NCBI RefSeq assembly: GCF_900156875.1
Contig: NZ_LT707408.1
Coordinates: forward strand, 1,315,395 to 1,379,394
DNA: 64,000 nucleotides
Reading direction: 5' to 3'
DNA from: Robertmurraya dakarensis
GTDB taxonomy: Bacteria > Bacillota > Bacilli > Bacillales > Cytobacillaceae
Shown here: piece by piece, positions 1 through 8,065 of the stretch
Layout of the letters: every line of letters starts with the position of its first letter
How positions within the stretch are numbered: position 1 is the stretch's first letter
The notes under the pieces: generated by a model
Database searches by the model: none
Seen by the model: the letters and a program-made list of their open reading frames with translations, nothing else
Told to the model about the DNA's origin: nothing
Program-made: the position numbers and the translations under genes

Positions 1-1125
1 GCATTTGATGGACAATTAAATAACAGTTCAACAAAGAGTGAAATTGCCATGCTTGAAGATGGAATTACTAAAGCTAATATAGACAAAATCAATGCCTTAG
101 ATATTAGAGATTTAATCTTGGTCTTAACTGAGGCCGCTTCATTACCAATGAATGATTTTAAGAATAGTCTCGACAGTAACTTGCAAAATATTTTAAAGGT
201 CGCGAAGAGTATTGAGTTGTTTGATGTAAATAGTCAAGATTCTAGTGTTGAAAAGACAACCTTGAAAGAAATTATTCAACAGTTAACTAAGAAGATTGAA
301 TGGTTAGCGTCCAAGGGAAAAAGTGAAGGTTTAGTTGAGGGCAAACATTCTACTCGAATGGAATATCTTCAAAAAACTATTGGAACACTTCAGGCTGAAC
401 TAAACGGACAAACTTTGATAAAAAAGGAACAAAATGAAGCGAAAACTGTTCTAAAGTCTAGAATAATTAATGGCTTTTCCCTGTTTCAAAATTCTACTAA
501 CCATAAACAGTTCGGATTATCATCTGTCAATGAATTGAAAGAAGTAACAAATCTATCGTATTCAATTCTAGATGATGGTATTGAACAAAAGTCCAGAACA
601 AATAAAATGGAAATAGCAAATGGGTTTAACCTTCAACAACTAGGTAGGCCTGAGCAACTAACATTAATGTTAAATCAATCAGGCAAGCAGATTTCTACTA
701 CTGAGTTAATAAAACAATTTGAAAGTATATTAACCAAAAGTCATCTTACTAACGGTGTTGGCCAACAAAGAATGTTAGTTAAATTAAGCCCTGAACATCT
801 CGGCTCATTGCGTATTGAATTAATTCAAAGAGAAACTGGTATTGTTGCAAGAATTCTCACATCAACACTAGCAGCAAAGGATACTTTAGAATCACAAATA
901 AATGGTTTAAGACAAGCATTCAGTTCACAAAACATTCAGGTGGACAAAATTGAAATTTCTCAACAAATGTCTCAGCAACAGGAAAAGTTTTTAAACAAAG
1001 ATGGCCAACAGCAATCTGGACAGCAGCACCAAGAAAGACCAGGACATCGTCAACTTGATGAATTGAATGACGAGAGTGAGTTTAATACTTCGTTTGAAGA
1101 TGCGTTTTTAAATTTGAAAATATAG
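1..1125 (+). CDS. fliK: Flagellar hook-length control protein FliK, 5' end missing
   Basis: The reading frame is open from base 1, so the gene starts before the window; the ATG at 49 is probably internal. About 374 codons are visible. The C-terminal part (visible residues about 257-325, beginning MLVKLSPEHLGSL) matches the FliK/Flg_hook C-terminal domain that interacts with FlhB to switch export specificity once the hook is long enough. The upstream part is Asn/Gln/Ser rich and poorly conserved, as usual for the ruler region, and the tail is Gln-rich. The stop at 1123-1125 abuts the flgD ribosome-binding site. Identification rests on the C-terminal domain and on position before flgD. Confidence 0.87.
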   Translation, partial: AFDGQLNNSSTKSEIAMLEDGITKANIDKINALDIRDLILVLTEAASLPMNDFKNSLDSNLQNILKVAKSIELFDVNSQDSSVEKTTLKEIIQQLTKKIEWLASKGKSEGLVEGKHSTRMEYLQKTIGTLQAELNGQTLIKKEQNEAKTVLKSRIINGFSLFQNSTNHKQFGLSSVNELKEVTNLSYSILDDGIEQKSRTNKMEIANGFNLQQLGRPEQLTLMLNQSGKQISTTELIKQFESILTKSHLTNGVGQQRMLVKLSPEHLGSLRIELIQRETGIVARILTSTLAAKDTLESQINGLRQAFSSQNIQVDKIEISQQMSQQQEKFLNKDGQQQSGQQHQERPGHRQLDELNDESEFNTSFEDAFLNLKI

Positions 1126-1134
1126 GTGGATACC

Positions 1135-1596
1135 ATGGCAAATACGATTGATACATCCTTATATTTATCAAACCATCAAAAAGAACAAAAAAAAACAGGC
1201 TCTAATAATCTAGGTAAAGATGATTTTTTAAAAATATTGATGGTTCAGCTACAAAACCAAGACCCTTCTAGCCCTATGGAAGATAAAGAGTTTATCTCGC
1301 AAATGGCGACATTTTCTACTTTAGAACAGATTACGAATATGAATACGAACATATTGCGGCTTGTGGAATCACAAGAACAAAATCAACTTATTTCATATAG
1401 TCAATTTATTGGTAAGGAAGTAAGTTGGCATAAAATTGTGGAGACAGAAAATGATGGTGAAGAACCTACAATTCAAGAAGGTTCTGGTAAAGTGGTTTCT
1501 GTACAATTTAAAAATGGTACTGCCACTTTCACACTAGAAGATCAAACAATATTAGAACCAGAGAATATCTCTGAATTAAAAGAGTCTCGTAAGTAG
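1135..1596 (+). CDS. flgD: Flagellar hook assembly scaffold FlgD
   Basis: 153 residues. FlgD caps the growing hook and is needed for FlgE polymerisation outside the cell. The N-terminal block around residues 22-65 (KDDFLKILMVQLQNQDP, then MEDKEFISQMATFSTLEQ) is the family signature. A GTG at 1126 is in frame, but AGGTGG at 1124-1129 sits 5 nt before ATG 1135, so the ATG is preferred. The protein is short compared with enterobacterial FlgD and resembles the compact Bacillus form (YlxG). It follows fliK directly. Confidence 0.93.
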   Translation: MANTIDTSLYLSNHQKEQKKTGSNNLGKDDFLKILMVQLQNQDPSSPMEDKEFISQMATFSTLEQITNMNTNILRLVESQEQNQLISYSQFIGKEVSWHKIVETENDGEEPTIQEGSGKVVSVQFKNGTATFTLEDQTILEPENISELKESRK

Positions 1597-1650
1597 TTAA
1601 TCTATTTAAATCGAACATAAGTGTGAAATTAAAAGGAGAGAAGTGATTGG

Positions 1651-2034
1651 ATGGACAAGTCTGTTTTTAGACCGATACAATCACAGCCGATACCTACTGG
1701 GAATATACGGTCAGCGAAATCGAAGGAACTTTCAACAAATTCGTTTGCAATGCAATTTCAACAAGCGATAGAGGCAAACGATACATTAATTATTAGTAAA
1801 CATGCAAAGGCGCGATTGCTGCAAAGGGATATACATATTAGTGATCGCAGCTGGGATCAAATCCAACAAAAGGTGAATGAGGCAAAGAAATTAGGTGTTA
1901 AGGACTCACTTGTCTTATTAGATAATGCCGCGTTAATTGTGAGTGCTAAAAATAACACAGTTATAACTGCCATGGATTCCCATGAAGCTAAATCACAAAT
2001 TTTTACAAATATAAATGGAACAATTGTAATTTAA
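1651..2034 (+). CDS. TIGR02530-type flagellar operon protein
   Basis: 127 residues. The C-terminal two thirds (SKHAKARLLQRDIHIS, then a SWDQIQQKVNEAKKLGVKDSLVLLDN region and a VITAMD motif) fit the flagellar-operon family known as TIGR02530/flg_new, found between flgD and flgE in many Firmicutes. Its biochemical function is unknown; a role in hook assembly is inferred only from position. The N-terminus is probably disordered (Ser/Gln/Pro-rich). The start is ATG 1651 after GGAGAG at 1635-1640. From memory, B. subtilis 168 lacks a gene at this place. Confidence 0.8.
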   Translation: MDKSVFRPIQSQPIPTGNIRSAKSKELSTNSFAMQFQQAIEANDTLIISKHAKARLLQRDIHISDRSWDQIQQKVNEAKKLGVKDSLVLLDNAALIVSAKNNTVITAMDSHEAKSQIFTNINGTIVI

Positions 2035-2083
2035 TCTATAAGAATGGCTGGACCGATAAGGAAGCCTGGGCTGTGGACCGATA
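2032..2083 (+). promoter_or_regulatory. Tandem sigma-D-like promoter motifs upstream of flgE
   Basis: Two copies of TGGACCGATA lie at 2049-2058 and 2074-2083. Each GACCGATA is preceded at exactly 15 nt by TAAT (2032-2035) or TAAG (2057-2060). The known sigma-D consensus is TAAA-N15-GCCGATAT, so both are near matches in spacing and in the CCGATA core. They would place extra motility-sigma promoters about 30 and 55 nt before flgE. This is a motif match only. Confidence 0.5.
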
Positions 2084-2114
2084 GAAGCAGTTCAACAGAA
2101 AGGAGTATTTAACT

Positions 2115-2951
2115 ATGCTACGTTCAATGTATTCAGGAATAAACGGAATGAAAAATTTTCAAACAAAATTAGATGTGATTGGAAATAATATTGCCAATGT
2201 AAACACTTTTGGTTTTAAAAAAGGTCGTGTTGTTTTTAAAGAGATGATAAGTCAGACGATTTCAGGAGCAACTGGTAATGTTGATAGAGGAGATGGAGCG
2301 GGCGGTGTCAATCCTAAACAAGTGGGTTTAGGTTCACAAATTGCTGCTATTGATACAATTGATACGGAAGGAAGCACCCAAACAACTGGACGTGTTCTTG
2401 ATTTAGCGATTTCTGGTGACGGTTATTTTGCAGTCCGAAGAGGGAATGCAGATGATGGAGAAATGCTATTTACTAGAGCAGGTAATTTATATCTAGATAA
2501 TCAAGGGTATTTAGTAACTTCTGCTGGAGATTACATCCTTGACGAGGAAAGCGGTGCAATCCAAATAAATGGAGGAGCCACAGACGAAATTGCAAATTTA
2601 AGCATCGGTACAGATGGAACTATAACCTACATTGTAGATGGGGCTCCCGAGGAAACTTCCCCAATCGGTATCGCTAGATTCAGGAATAATGCTGGACTCG
2701 AAAAAGCTGGCGAGAATTTATATCGAAATACTGCTAATGCCAGCGAAGATGTTGAAGATGAAGTGGAATTACTTGCACCAGGTGTGGATGGTGCAGGGAA
2801 AATTGTCTCTGGTGCACTCGAAATGTCCAACGTCGATCTTTCCGAAGAATTTACAGAAATGATCGTTGCACAACGTGGATTCCAAGCAAATACAAAAATC
2901 ATTACAACTTCAGATGAAATTCTCCAAGAGTTAGTGAATTTAAAACGATAG
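2115..2951 (+). CDS. flgE: Flagellar hook protein FlgE
   Basis: 278 residues, close to the short Bacillus hook protein. The N-terminus (MLRSMYSGINGMKNFQTKLD, then VIGNNIANVNTFGFKK) is the rod/hook family signature, and the C-terminal coiled-coil region (SNVDLSEEFTEMIVAQRGFQ, then ANTKII) matches FlgE/FlgG. Both ends pair to form the D0 helical core. Hook versus distal rod (FlgG) is decided by context: it follows flgD and precedes swrD/fliL, as in B. subtilis. RBS AAAGGAG at 2099-2105. Confidence 0.9.
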   Translation: MLRSMYSGINGMKNFQTKLDVIGNNIANVNTFGFKKGRVVFKEMISQTISGATGNVDRGDGAGGVNPKQVGLGSQIAAIDTIDTEGSTQTTGRVLDLAISGDGYFAVRRGNADDGEMLFTRAGNLYLDNQGYLVTSAGDYILDEESGAIQINGGATDEIANLSIGTDGTITYIVDGAPEETSPIGIARFRNNAGLEKAGENLYRNTANASEDVEDEVELLAPGVDGAGKIVSGALEMSNVDLSEEFTEMIVAQRGFQANTKIITTSDEILQELVNLKR

Positions 2952-2965
2952 GCTAAGGGAGGGAC

Positions 2966-2993
2966 AGGACTGAATAGGTCGCTTTTCAGTCCT
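2966..2993 (+). promoter_or_regulatory. Perfect 9-bp hairpin in front of swrD
   Basis: AGGACTGAA (2966-2974) and TTCAGTCCT (2985-2993) are exact reverse complements with a 10-nt loop. The only strong Shine-Dalgarno-like run, GGGAGGGA (2957-2964), sits just 5' of the stem, whereas the swrD GTG start lies 3' of it. No U-run follows, so it is not an intrinsic terminator. Confidence 0.6.
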
Positions 2994-3003
2994 GATTAAA
3001 ACT

Positions 3004-3222
3004 GTGATAAACGTTACTAGATTAAATGGAAAATCCTTTATTATCAATGCCATATATATTGAAACAGTTGAAGCTTTTCCAGATACGACCATAACGCTTT
3101 CCAATGGAAAAAAGTATGTCGTTAAGGAGACAGAGGAAGAGGTTGTGGAATTAGTAAAAACATTCTATCAATCTGTTACTCTTATAGGGCGGTATCAGGA
3201 GGGGGTTGAGCATGAAAAATAA
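3004..3222 (+). CDS. swrD: FlbD/SwrD family flagellar motor protein
   Basis: 72 residues; the profile (MINVTRLNGKSFIINAIYIE, then TIEV-like and DTTITLSNGKKYVVKE segments) matches the FlbD/YlzI family, named SwrD in B. subtilis, where it raises flagellar motor power for swarming. The start is GTG 3004; upstream in-frame codons reach a stop at 2971 with no other good start. The usual adjacent SD is missing (see hairpin at 2966-2993). The 3' end overlaps the start of fliL by 11 bp, which suggests translational coupling. Confidence 0.85.
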   Translation: MINVTRLNGKSFIINAIYIETVEAFPDTTITLSNGKKYVVKETEEEVVELVKTFYQSVTLIGRYQEGVEHEK

Positions 3223-3637
3223 ACTAGTCATGATTATGTTAATTATATTAATTGCGATCACTCTCGTTGGTGCTGTTGCGCTCGTGGTAGTTTTAAAATT
3301 CACAGGTGAAGAAGAGAATAAAGAACCGACTATTGATGAAATCTTAGAAGCATCTGTGGATATTCCGCAAATGACCACTAACTTAGCGAACGATGACTAT
3401 ATTAGAATTTCATTTAAGATACAAACCGATAACAAGAAGGCAAAGGAAGAATTGGAAAAGAGAGATTTCCAAGTGAAAAATATCATCATCCATACACTTT
3501 CTGAGAGAACATCTGACGAGTTAAGAGGCGCAGAGGGTCAAACAAAGCTCGAAGAAGATCTTAAAGAGAAAATTAGTGAAATCATGCAAGAAGGAACAGT
3601 GGAGAAAGTCTATATTACTGAATCTCTCCTCCAATAA
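3212..3637 (+). CDS. fliL: Flagellar basal body-associated protein FliL
   Basis: 141 residues. One N-terminal transmembrane helix (about residues 5-30, KLVMIMLIILIAITLVGAVA) is followed by an extracytoplasmic FliL domain with the conserved start of its sheet (DYIRISFKIQ) and a RTSDELRGAEGQ-like helix region. FliL surrounds the stator and supports torque. AGGAGGGGG at 3197-3205 fits ATG 3212 better than the in-frame TTG at 3206. Lies inside the fla/che operon between swrD and fliM. Confidence 0.9.
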   Translation: MKNKLVMIMLIILIAITLVGAVALVVVLKFTGEEENKEPTIDEILEASVDIPQMTTNLANDDYIRISFKIQTDNKKAKEELEKRDFQVKNIIIHTLSERTSDELRGAEGQTKLEEDLKEKISEIMQEGTVEKVYITESLLQ

Positions 3638-3681
3638 TGACAATTACAGACTGAATTTAAGACAGGTGGAGGTGAGGATTC

Positions 3682-4680
3682 ATGTCTGGAGAGGTTTTAT
3701 CACAAAGTGAAATAGATGCCCTGCTTTCTGCTTTGTCTACTGGGGAAATGGATGCAGATGAGCTTAAGAAAGAAACGACAGAGAAAAAAGTAAAGGTTTA
3801 TGATTTTAAAAGAGCACTTCGATTTTCAAAAGATCAAGTAAGAAGTTTAACAAGGATACATGAGAATTTTGCAAGACTCCTCACCACTTTTTTCTCGGCT
3901 CAATTGAGGACATATGTACAAATTACAGTAGCGTCTGCTGATCAAATTCCCTATGAAGAATTTATCCGCTCCATTCCAAAAATGACGATCTTAAATGTTT
4001 TTGAAGTCCCGCCATTAGATGGGCGGATCTTAATGGAAGTAAATCCAAATATCGCATATGCGATGATGGATCGAATGATGGGTGGCAAAGGGACGAGTAT
4101 TAATAAAGTAGAAAACTTAACTGAAATTGAAACGAAGATTATGTCCAATACCTTTGAAAGGTCCTTTGAAAATTTGCGTGAAGCTTGGGAAACATTAGCG
4201 GATATAGATCCGATGTTAACCGATTTTGAGGTGAACCCACAGTTTCTACAAATGGTTTCTCCAAATGAGACGGTAGTGGTCATATCGTTAAATACCGTTA
4301 TCGGTGAGACCACGGGAATGATCAATATTTGTATTCCTCATGTGGTCTTGGAACCGATCATTCCAAAGCTTTCTGTTCATTACTGGATGCAAAATGAGAA
4401 AAAGGCAAGTGAACCCCAGGAACTCGAGGTTTTGGAAAAACGTATTAAGAGAGCAGAGGTTCCAATTAAAGTGGAATTAGGATCTTCTGAAATATCAATC
4501 GAAGATTTTTTAATGCTTGATGTCGGAGACGTTATTGAACTGAATCAGCGAATTGATGAACCGTTAATGATAAAAGTTGGGGATACTCCTAAATTTAAAG
4601 GACAGCCAGGAAAAATGAACAAAAAAATTGCCATTCAAGTTTTAGAAACAGTAAAGGAGGGAGACGACGATGATGAGTGA
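3682..4680 (+). CDS. fliM: Flagellar motor switch protein FliM
   Basis: 332 residues. The N-terminal peptide LSQSEIDALLSAL is the CheY-P docking motif. The middle domain (about 45-230, with KMTILNVFEVPPLDGRILME and MMDRMMGGKG) is CheC-like and contacts FliG; the C-terminal SpoA/FliN-like domain (about 255-325) forms the C-ring base. Its 3' end overlaps the fliY start, and the fliY SD (AAAGGAGGGAG) lies inside the fliM coding sequence. Confidence 0.96.
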   Translation: MSGEVLSQSEIDALLSALSTGEMDADELKKETTEKKVKVYDFKRALRFSKDQVRSLTRIHENFARLLTTFFSAQLRTYVQITVASADQIPYEEFIRSIPKMTILNVFEVPPLDGRILMEVNPNIAYAMMDRMMGGKGTSINKVENLTEIETKIMSNTFERSFENLREAWETLADIDPMLTDFEVNPQFLQMVSPNETVVVISLNTVIGETTGMINICIPHVVLEPIIPKLSVHYWMQNEKKASEPQELEVLEKRIKRAEVPIKVELGSSEISIEDFLMLDVGDVIELNQRIDEPLMIKVGDTPKFKGQPGKMNKKIAIQVLETVKEGDDDDE

Positions 4681-5980
4681 TGATATGCTCTCTCAAGATG
4701 AAATAGATGCATTGTTAAGAGGTACTGATGAACTAGATATTGAAGAAGATCATTCTGATGCAATGGCTGTAGAAGATTTTCTTTCACCAATGGAACGTGA
4801 TGCGCTGGGCGAAGTAGGGAACATTTCTTTTGGGAGTTCGGCTACGGCTCTTTCAACACTATTAAATCAAAAAGTAGAGATTACCACACCAACTGTGATG
4901 ATAATAGCTAAAGGGAAATTGCATGAGGAGTTTCCTCATCCTTATGTAGCGATTCAGGTGAAATACACAGAAGGTTTTTCTGGTACAAATTTACTTGTCA
5001 TTAAGCAAGAGGATGCAGCGATCATTGCAGATTTAATGCTCGGTGGGGACGGAGTTAATCCAAGTGAGCTTTTGGGTGAGATACAATTAAGTGCTGTTCA
5101 AGAAGCTATGAATCAGATGATGGGGTCTTCAGCCACATCAATGTCGACCATTTTTAGTAAAAGAGTTGATATCTCTCCGCCTTCTATCGATATGTTGGAC
5201 CTTAATCAAGGAGAAGGCACTGATAGAATTCCAAATGACGATATACTCGTTAAAATCTCCTTTAGTTTAAAAGTGGGAGAGTTAATTGACTCAAATATCA
5301 TGCAATTACTGCCCCTTGATTTCGCTAAAGGGTTGGTTCAAGAATTGTTAAATCCTGAAAGCATGGAGCAAGCGTCGGCAACTCTAGAAAAAACAGAATT
5401 TGTTGATGACGCTAAAGTACAGGATAGTTTAGGTGACATACCTTATTCACATGAGGTGCAGCCGCCAATGTATCCTAGCACAAATGATTTGCCGCTTGGT
5501 TCCAGACCATCTGAACCTGCAGCTAATCCAAATTCATATCCATATCAGCAAAGTGAACAATTTGCACAGGCGCGGACAGGATACCAAGTTCCACAGCATG
5601 CCGCCCAATCTCAACAGGGTCCACAGCATTATGGAGCAGCCTATCCAGGAGGGGAACAACCAGTTGTTCAACCTGCAGCCTTTTCTAGTTTTGAACAGCA
5701 CCATATGCAAGAAGCTGAAACAAAAAATTTAAATATGTTAATGGATATCCCGCTTCAGGTAACAGTTGAGCTAGGAAGAACGAAGCGTTCAGTCAAAGAT
5801 ATTCTTAGTCTTTCTTCTGGTTCGATTATTGAACTTGATAAATTAGCAGGGGAGCCTGTTGATATCTTAATCAATAATCGGTTGATAGCCAAAGGAGAAG
5901 TCGTAGTAATCGATGAGAACTTTGGAGTTAGGGTAACTGATATCATAAGTCAGAGCGACCGTATCAAAAAACTTAGATAA
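4670..5980 (+). CDS. fliY: Flagellar switch and CheY-P phosphatase FliY
   Basis: 436 residues. Like FliM, it opens with a CheY-P docking peptide (LSQDEIDALLRG). A CheC/FliY phosphatase domain follows (about 45-230) with the two characteristic helices GEVGNISFGSSATALS and AVQEAMNQMMGSSATSMS carrying the E/N active-site pairs. A Gln/Pro/Ser/Tyr-rich linker (about 265-345) leads to a C-terminal SpoA domain (about 355-430) equivalent to FliN. In B. subtilis this protein replaces FliN and removes phosphate from CheY-P at the switch. ATGs at 4670 and 4673 are both possible starts. Confidence 0.95.
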   Translation: MMSDDMLSQDEIDALLRGTDELDIEEDHSDAMAVEDFLSPMERDALGEVGNISFGSSATALSTLLNQKVEITTPTVMIIAKGKLHEEFPHPYVAIQVKYTEGFSGTNLLVIKQEDAAIIADLMLGGDGVNPSELLGEIQLSAVQEAMNQMMGSSATSMSTIFSKRVDISPPSIDMLDLNQGEGTDRIPNDDILVKISFSLKVGELIDSNIMQLLPLDFAKGLVQELLNPESMEQASATLEKTEFVDDAKVQDSLGDIPYSHEVQPPMYPSTNDLPLGSRPSEPAANPNSYPYQQSEQFAQARTGYQVPQHAAQSQQGPQHYGAAYPGGEQPVVQPAAFSSFEQHHMQEAETKNLNMLMDIPLQVTVELGRTKRSVKDILSLSSGSIIELDKLAGEPVDILINNRLIAKGEVVVIDENFGVRVTDIISQSDRIKKLR

Positions 5981-5999
5981 AAAATGGAGGTATTAGATA

Positions 6000-6362
6000 A
6001 TGGGACAAAGGATTTTGATTGTTGACGATGCAGCATTTATGAGAATGATGATAAAGGATATATTAACAAAAAATGGCTTTGAAGTAGTCGGAGAAGCTGC
6101 GGACGGTGCACAAGCGGTAGAGAAATACAAAGAAACACAGCCAGATTTAGTAACAATGGATATTACAATGCCTGAAATGGATGGAATCACGGCATTAAAA
6201 GAAATTAAGAAAATAAATCCACAAGCTAAAGTAATCATGTGTTCTGCCATGGGGCAGCAAGCAATGGTCATAGATGCTATTCAGGCAGGAGCTAAGGATT
6301 TTATTGTAAAGCCATTCCAGGCAGATCGTGTGATAGAAGCTATTTCTAAAACATTGGGATAA
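6000..6362 (+). CDS. cheY: Chemotaxis response regulator CheY
   Basis: 120 residues, a single receiver domain. The acidic pair D9-D10, phosphoacceptor D54 (in VTMDITMPEMDG), the conserved S/T region (CSAMG) and K104 (VKPF) are all present. Phosphorylated by CheA, it binds FliM/FliY; in B. subtilis CheY-P favours counter-clockwise rotation. GGAGG at 5986-5990 precedes ATG 6000. Confidence 0.96.
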   Translation: MGQRILIVDDAAFMRMMIKDILTKNGFEVVGEAADGAQAVEKYKETQPDLVTMDITMPEMDGITALKEIKKINPQAKVIMCSAMGQQAMVIDAIQAGAKDFIVKPFQADRVIEAISKTLG

Positions 6363-6434
6363 CTTATTATCGGAGAAAACACGGTGTTCTCAAAATCACA
6401 GTCAATGTAAATTTTTTATTAGAGGTGCATCCAG

Positions 6435-7115
6435 TTGCAAAGTAAACATCAATTGATTAAGGTATTGTTTCTATTAATCTTTGTTTGGACAAACTCCCAG
6501 TTGGGAGTTTCAGCACAAGAAGTAAACAGTGTTAAGGATTGTATAGAACAGCCTGAAAAATGCAGTGAAGAAAACCTAATCCCGGAAGATACAGACAATG
6601 GTAATAAAGAAAATATTAACGAGAATACTGTCGGTGTAACCGCGTGGGATTTCATAAAGATGATATTTGCAACAATCTTTGTGGTTGCACTTCTCTATCT
6701 CTTACTTAAATTTATTAATAAAAAAAGTCATGTTTATAAATCATCACAAGTGGTTGAAAACATCGGAGGTACTTCCCTTGGTGCAAACCGCTCGGTGCAG
6801 ATCATTAAAGTGGGAAGCCGGGTTTTAGTATTAGGTGTAGGGGAAAATATACAGCTGTTAAAAGAAATTGAAGACGAAGAGGAAGCACGTCGTATCATCG
6901 TAGAACATAATAACAAAATAGAACAGCTAACCAGTCCAAGCGATATTGTGACAAAGGTTTTGAATTTAAGAAAAGCATTAACAACCCAGGAAAAAGAACG
7001 TGAAAAGGAAGCTAGCTCTTTTTCTTCTGTATTAAAGAATCAGCTAGATCATATGTCTCAGGACAGAAAAAAACTATACGATGAAATGGAGAAGAAAGGG
7101 CCAGACGAACGATGA
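6435..7115 (+). CDS. fliZ: Flagellar biosynthesis protein FliZ (FliO family)
   Basis: 226 residues from a TTG start at 6435, 7 nt after AGAGGTG. A signal peptide (about 1-27, ending VSAQE) and a short outer segment with two Cys (DCIEQPEKC) precede a transmembrane helix near residues 72-95 and a cytoplasmic FliO-like domain (VENIGGTSLGANRSVQIIKV). FliO-type proteins help assemble FliP into the export gate. The C-terminus is charged. The stop overlaps the fliP start (ATGA). Confidence 0.88.
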   Translation: MQSKHQLIKVLFLLIFVWTNSQLGVSAQEVNSVKDCIEQPEKCSEENLIPEDTDNGNKENINENTVGVTAWDFIKMIFATIFVVALLYLLLKFINKKSHVYKSSQVVENIGGTSLGANRSVQIIKVGSRVLVLGVGENIQLLKEIEDEEEARRIIVEHNNKIEQLTSPSDIVTKVLNLRKALTTQEKEREKEASSFSSVLKNQLDHMSQDRKKLYDEMEKKGPDER

Positions 7116-7777
7116 ATGAATTTATGGAGTTTTTTAACAATAGTTCCCCAGCGAATGTGGCAACTTCTGTTAAGTTAATACTGCTTTTGACCGTTCTTAC
7201 CCTAGCTCCTAGTATTCTAGTATTAATGACCTCTTTTACTAGAATTGTGATCGTTCTTTCCTTTGTCAGAACGGCGCTTGCTACACAGCAAATGCCACCC
7301 AATCAAGTTATTATTGGTTTATCTCTATTTTTATCCTTTTTTATTATGGCTCCAACATTGCAAGAGGTTAATGACGAAGCCTTAACACCTTTATTTAATG
7401 AAGAGATTAATTTAGAGGAAGCGTACGAAAGGGCATCCCTTCCTTTTAAAGAATTTATGAGTGCGCATACTAGACAAAAGGATTTAGCTTTGTTTTTACA
7501 GTATTCTCAGGCGGATAGACCTGAGTCCATTGAAGACATCCCATTGACAACGCTTGTGCCCGCATTTGCAATAAGTGAAATTAAAACGGCATTTCAAATA
7601 GGTTTTATGATTTTTATCCCTTTTCTAGTGATTGATATGGTTGTAGCCAGTGTACTGATGTCAATGGGAATGATGATGCTGCCTCCTGTCATGATTTCAC
7701 TGCCGTTTAAAATCCTTTTATTTGTATTGGTTGATGGATGGTACTTAGTGGTCAAATCTCTATTAGATAGCTTTTAA
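7112..7777 (+). CDS. fliP: Flagellar type III export gate protein FliP
   Basis: 221 residues with four hydrophobic segments. Family motifs are clear: PSILVLMTSFTRIVIVLSFVR near the N-terminus, PPNQVIIGLSLFLSFFIMAP, and the C-terminal MGMMMLPPVMISLPFKILLF. FliP pentamers with FliQ and FliR form the helical export gate core in the membrane. Starts within the fliZ stop (ATGA overlap). Confidence 0.96.
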   Translation: MNEFMEFFNNSSPANVATSVKLILLLTVLTLAPSILVLMTSFTRIVIVLSFVRTALATQQMPPNQVIIGLSLFLSFFIMAPTLQEVNDEALTPLFNEEINLEEAYERASLPFKEFMSAHTRQKDLALFLQYSQADRPESIEDIPLTTLVPAFAISEIKTAFQIGFMIFIPFLVIDMVVASVLMSMGMMMLPPVMISLPFKILLFVLVDGWYLVVKSLLDSF

Positions 7778-7791
7778 GCAGGTGAACAATA

Positions 7792-8061
7792 ATGACTCCA
7801 GATAGTGTAATAACGATAGCAGAACAAGGAATTTGGGCTGTGCTTTTAATAAGTGGTCCGTTGCTGCTTTTGGCTTTAGTGGTAGGGCTTATCGTTAGTA
7901 TTTTTCAAGCAACCACACAAATTCAGGAGCAGACTCTTGCATTCGTCCCCAAAATTGTCGCAGTTCTAGTGGGAATAGTATTTTTCGGACCATGGATGCT
8001 AAGTAGAATGCTTTCTTATGCGAACGATATCTTTTCTAATCTAACTAGATTTATAGGATGA
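7792..8061 (+). CDS. fliQ: Flagellar type III export gate protein FliQ
   Basis: 89 residues, two transmembrane helices separated by the family motif SIFQATTQIQEQTLAFVPKI. Encodes the small gate subunit that wraps FliP/FliR. It lies 14 nt after fliP and 4 nt before fliR, in the standard fliPQR order. Confidence 0.95.
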   Translation: MTPDSVITIAEQGIWAVLLISGPLLLLALVVGLIVSIFQATTQIQEQTLAFVPKIVAVLVGIVFFGPWMLSRMLSYANDIFSNLTRFIG

Positions 8062-8065
8062 TCAT

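Noticed and set aside
5433-5732. Open frame of 99 codons on the plus strand in another phase
   Set aside because: Inside the FliY low-complexity linker; His/Gln/Ile-rich and without an SD.
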